Source: Streptomyces venezuelae
GTDB taxonomy: Bacteria > Actinomycetota > Actinomycetes > Streptomycetales > Streptomycetaceae
DNA: 64,000 nt
Assembly (NCBI RefSeq): GCF_008642375.1
Contig: NZ_CP029194.1
Location: 7,434,501-7,498,500 of the forward strand
Reading direction: 5' to 3'
The notes under the pieces were generated by a model, which was not told the origin of the DNA, did no database searches, and saw only the letters and a program-made list of their open reading frames with translations. Positions 61,431 to 64,000 of this stretch are shown one piece after another. How positions within the stretch are numbered: position 1 is the stretch's first letter; each line of letters begins with the position of its first letter. The translations under genes and the position numbers were made by a program.

Positions 61431-61775
61431 TCACCCGGTCACGAAGCAGAACTCGTTGCCCTCCGGGTCCCGCATGACCTGGAAGGAGCCCTGCTCGTCC
61501 GCCACGAGTCCGCCGACACGGACCGCGCCGGCGGGCCCCGCCTCGGTGGCGGCCCGGTCCGGGTCCGCCACCTCCAGGTCGAGATGGACGCGGTTCTTCA
61601 CCGACTTGCCCTCCGGCACACGCTGGAAGGCGAGCCGGACGAACTCCGGCGGGTCGACGTACGACCAGTCGCCGGAGCGGTCGACCGGATCACCGCCCAG
61701 CAGGCCCGCCCAGAAACGGACGAGGGCAGCCGGATCGGCACAGTCGAAGACGATCTCCTGAACGCGAGCACGCAT
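61431..61775 (-). CDS. VOC superfamily (glyoxalase-like) protein
   Basis: A 114-aa protein of one glyoxalase/bleomycin-resistance half-module pair: VQEIVFDCADPAALVRFWAGLLGG at the start, the NRVHLDLEVAD strand with a metal-ligand His and Glu, and the terminal VMRDPEGNEFCFV with Glu. Small family members bind metals or drugs. Probably co-transcribed with the downstream methyltransferase gene. Confidence 0.85.
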   Translation of the reverse strand: MRARVQEIVFDCADPAALVRFWAGLLGGDPVDRSGDWSYVDPPEFVRLAFQRVPEGKSVKNRVHLDLEVADPDRAATEAGPAGAVRVGGLVADEQGSFQVMRDPEGNEFCFVTG

Positions 61776-61820
61776 GCGCCCAGAGTACGGAGTCCGCCCA
61801 GGATCGGCCCCCGAAGTCGG

Positions 61821-61898
61821 TCCGGATGCCGGCGGCGGGCTACGCCCGGAATCCGGCGGCAGGCCACGTCCGGATGCCGACGGCGGGCTAGGCCCGGA
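61821..61898. repeat. 48-bp-period direct repeat at the bioD 3' end
   Basis: TCCGGATGCCGGCGGCGGGC (61821) recurs with one difference at 61869; a third, shorter copy (AATCCGGCGGCAGGC) lies between them. The second copy includes the bioD stop codon. Confidence 0.6.
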
Positions 61899-62616
61899 AC
61901 TCCGCCGCGAACTGTGCCCCGAACGCCTCCGCGTCCCACGTCCCGCCGAGCACCGGCGCCAGCCAGTCGGCCGCCGCCGCGCGGAACTCCGCCGGGCCGA
62001 GCGAGCCCGAACCCTCCGGTACGGCCCCGAGCAGGGGCGCGCCCGCCGACTGCGGCAGGTCCGCCAGGTTGCAGCGGGCCGCCAGGTCCGGCGCGGCCGG
62101 CCAGCTGCCGACCACGACGCCGAGCTGCTCGATGCCGCGGGCCGCCAGTGCCTCTGCCGTCAGGGCCGTCGAGTTGAGCGTCCCGAGACCGGCAGGCACC
62201 ACGCACAGGACGGGGGCGCCCACCAGCGCCGCCGCGTCGGCGAGCGTGCCGCCCTCCTCGTCGAAGCGGACGAGCAGCCCGCCCGCCCCCTCCACGAGCA
62301 CCAGATCGTGCGAGGCGGCCAGCGCGGAAGCCGCCTCGGCCACCTGCCGGGGCCCGACCGGGGCGAGTCCGGCCCGCTTCGCGGCCGTGCCCGGAGCCAG
62401 CGGCTCCGGGAAGCGCCCCAGCTCGACCGAGGCCGCGGCGCCGGACAGCCGGACGACCTCGTCCGCGTCGCCCGTCTCGTCCGGCCCGACCCCGGTCTGC
62501 GCCGGCTTCAGGACCGCGACCGACCGGCCGGCGGCCGTGGCCAGGGCGGCCACCGCCGCGGTCACGACCGTCTTGCCGATCTCCGTCCCCGTACCGGAGA
62601 CCACGACGATTCCCAC
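61888..62616 (-). CDS. bioD: ATP-dependent dethiobiotin synthetase
   Basis: A 242-aa P-loop enzyme: SGTGTEIGKT (residues 7-16) binds ATP and the DAPA carbamate is held by the LKPAQTG lysine region, with EGAGGLLVR as a Walker B-like element. It closes the ureido ring from 7,8-diaminopelargonate, CO2 and ATP, the third step of biotin ring synthesis. It lies 27 bases after bioA in a bioB-bioA-bioD operon. It ends beside a direct repeat. Confidence 0.94.
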   Translation of the reverse strand: MGIVVVSGTGTEIGKTVVTAAVAALATAAGRSVAVLKPAQTGVGPDETGDADEVVRLSGAAASVELGRFPEPLAPGTAAKRAGLAPVGPRQVAEAASALAASHDLVLVEGAGGLLVRFDEEGGTLADAAALVGAPVLCVVPAGLGTLNSTALTAEALAARGIEQLGVVVGSWPAAPDLAARCNLADLPQSAGAPLLGAVPEGSGSLGPAEFRAAAADWLAPVLGGTWDAEAFGAQFAAEFRA

Positions 62617-62643
62617 CGCTGTCCTTGTCCTTCCGTCCGTCGT

Positions 62644-63924
62644 TCAGCCCGCCGCGGCGGCCGCGTGGACCCCCGCGCAGATCCGGGCCAGGTCCTCGTC
62701 ACCGGTCACGTACGGGGGCATCGTGTAGATCAGGTCCCGGAACGGGCGCAGCCACACGCCGGCCCCGACCGCCGCCCGCGTGGCCGCCGCCATGTCGACG
62801 GCGTGGTCGAGCTGGACGACCCCGATCGCGCCGCACACGCGTACGTCCTTCACGCCCTGGAGGGCGGCGACCGGAGCGAGTCCGTCGCGCAGCCCCGCCT
62901 CGATGCGCTTGACGTCCACGGCCCAGTCCCGCGAGAGGAGCAGGTCGATCGAGGCGAGGGCCACCGCCGAGGCCAGCGGGTTCCCCATGAAGGTCGGCCC
63001 GTGGGCCAGGACCGGGACCTCGCCCCGGGAGATCCCGTCGGCGACCCGGCTCGTGCAGAGCGTCGCCGCCATCGACAGGTAGCCGCCGGTCAGCGCCTTG
63101 CCCACGCACATCACATCGGGGGAGACACCCGCCTGGTCCGCGGCGAAGAGCGTGCCCGTGCGGCCGAAGCCGGTCGCGATCTCGTCGAAGACGAGCAGGA
63201 CGTCGTGCGCGTCGCAGGCCTCGCGCAGCACCTTCAGATACGCCGGGTCGTGGAAGCGCATCCCGCCCGCGCCCTGCACGACCGGCTCCACGATCACCGC
63301 GGCCAGCTCGTCCGCGTGCCGCGCGATCTCGGTCCGCAGCAGTTCCGCGTACGACTCCTCGTACGCGACCGGAGGGGCGTCCACGAACACCTGTTGCTGG
63401 AGCACCCCCGACCACAGCTCGTGCATCCCGCCCTGGGGGTCGCACACCGACATCGGCTGCCAGGTGTCCCCGTGGTACCCGCCGCGCCAGGTGAGCAGCC
63501 GCTGCTTGCCGGGCCGGCCGACCGAGCGCCAGTGCTGGAGGCACATCTTGACCGCGACCTCGACGGCGACCGAACCCGAGTCGCTGAGGAAGACGTGGCG
63601 CAGCGGCTCGGGGGTGATCTCGACGAGGCGCGCGGCGAGGCGTACGGCCGGCTCGTGGGTGAGCCCGCCGAACATGACGTGGCTCATCCGGTCGAGCTGG
63701 CCGCGCACCGCCTCGTTGAGCACGGGGTGGTTGTAGCCGTGGATCGCCGACCACCACGAGGACATGCCGTCGATCAACTCGTCCCGGCCCTCGGCGGGTT
63801 CGGCGAGCCGGAGCCGCACCCCGGACGCGGACGCGACGACCAGCGGGTCCGTACGGCCCGGCATGGGGCCGTACGGATGCCAGACGTGCGCCCGGTCCAG
63901 GGCGAGGAGTTCGTCGTTACGCAT
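62644..63924 (-). CDS. bioA: Adenosylmethionine-8-amino-7-oxononanoate aminotransferase
   Basis: A 426-aa class III aminotransferase. The N-terminal HVWHPYGPM, the MSSWWSAIHGYNHP motif, VFDEIATGFGRTG and the PLP lysine in CVGKALTGGYLSMAAT are diagnostic. It transfers the amino group of S-adenosylmethionine to KAPA to make DAPA. Its ATG overlaps the end of bioB by eight bases, so translation is coupled. Confidence 0.95.
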   Translation of the reverse strand: MRNDELLALDRAHVWHPYGPMPGRTDPLVVASASGVRLRLAEPAEGRDELIDGMSSWWSAIHGYNHPVLNEAVRGQLDRMSHVMFGGLTHEPAVRLAARLVEITPEPLRHVFLSDSGSVAVEVAVKMCLQHWRSVGRPGKQRLLTWRGGYHGDTWQPMSVCDPQGGMHELWSGVLQQQVFVDAPPVAYEESYAELLRTEIARHADELAAVIVEPVVQGAGGMRFHDPAYLKVLREACDAHDVLLVFDEIATGFGRTGTLFAADQAGVSPDVMCVGKALTGGYLSMAATLCTSRVADGISRGEVPVLAHGPTFMGNPLASAVALASIDLLLSRDWAVDVKRIEAGLRDGLAPVAALQGVKDVRVCGAIGVVQLDHAVDMAAATRAAVGAGVWLRPFRDLIYTMPPYVTGDEDLARICAGVHAAAAAG

Positions 63925-64000
63925 TCGGCGCCAGGTCCGTGCCGGCGCCCCGGCGGCGGACCGCCACCAGGTCGGTCCGCGCGGTGTTCGCCGCGGGGAC
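63917..64000 (-). CDS. bioB: Biotin synthase, C-terminal end only
   Basis: The last 27 codons of a frame that enters from the right edge read ARTDLVAVRRRGAGTDLAPNA, the typical end of Streptomyces biotin synthase. Biotin synthase is a radical-SAM enzyme that inserts sulfur into dethiobiotin. The TAA stop lies inside the bioA start region (ATGCGTAA). The catalytic part is outside the window. Confidence 0.82.
   Translation of the reverse strand, partial: VPAANTARTDLVAVRRRGAGTDLAPNA

Overview
The window is a very GC-rich (low-70s percent), densely coded chromosomal segment with strongly G/C-biased third codon positions, many GTG starts and overlapping stop/start junctions. Gene content (a mycothiol-type maleylpyruvate isomerase family enzyme, a SigJ-like ECF sigma factor, a PucR regulator, a nSTAND-WD40 protein, a GlxA-like copper radical oxidase, and DasR- and PhoP-type operator sequences) points to Streptomyces or a close relative. 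I see no rRNA, tRNA, CRISPR array, prophage or large biosynthetic cluster.

Layout. 1-9.5 kb: a membrane-anchored Gln/Pro/Tyr-rich protein (cut by the window edge), a hotdog thioesterase, a Nudix hydrolase, a secreted GH3 beta-glucosidase, DedA, a gamma-carbonic-anhydrase-like protein, a hexapeptide acyltransferase, a divergent EamA transporter/XRE-cupin pair, YbaK and a CoA-binding protein. 9.7-14.3 kb: a two-gene predicted conflict/NLR-like module, consisting of a small trypsin-co-occurring domain protein followed by a 1414-aa trypsin-STAND-TM-WD40 protein. 14.4-24.8 kb: a carboxylesterase, an acyl-CoA synthetase, a PucR regulator, YigZ, SbcD-SbcC and an Lrp regulator. 24.9-29.8 kb: a DUF885 protein, an Lrp regulator divergent from a Cys/Met-type PLP lyase, and a membrane ACT-GNAT acetyltransferase. 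30-37.4 kb: DUF6493 and SWIM proteins, PhoD behind a PHO box, and a MocR regulator. 37.4-38.2 kb: a multiply deleted flotillin scar. 38.4-46.5 kb: an EamA transporter, an alpha/beta hydrolase, SigJ, GntR and ROK regulators, two hypotheticals, a Mug-type glycosylase and PurB.

46.5-55.5 kb is the second accessory block. Four co-directional genes encode a processive GT2, a GT39-like transferase, a GT2-GtrA protein and a secreted galactose-oxidase-like enzyme. They probably form an envelope or extracellular glycan pathway with oxidative finishing outside the cell, formally similar to CslA-GlxA. Gene debris flanks it on both sides: kinase and ISAzo13-like transposase fragments on the left, and a 5'-truncated, frameshifted DUF255/YyaL-like gene on the right.

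55.6-64 kb: an SGNH hydrolase divergent from a maleylpyruvate isomerase-like protein around a 16-bp palindrome, two CorC/HlyC-type CBS membrane proteins, a GNAT, a methyltransferase, a VOC protein, and a biotin operon bioB-bioA-bioD that runs off the right edge. Start codons were chosen by ribosome-binding site, conserved domain onset or a -10 element; doubtful ones are marked. Functions are inferred from motifs recognised by eye, without database searches.
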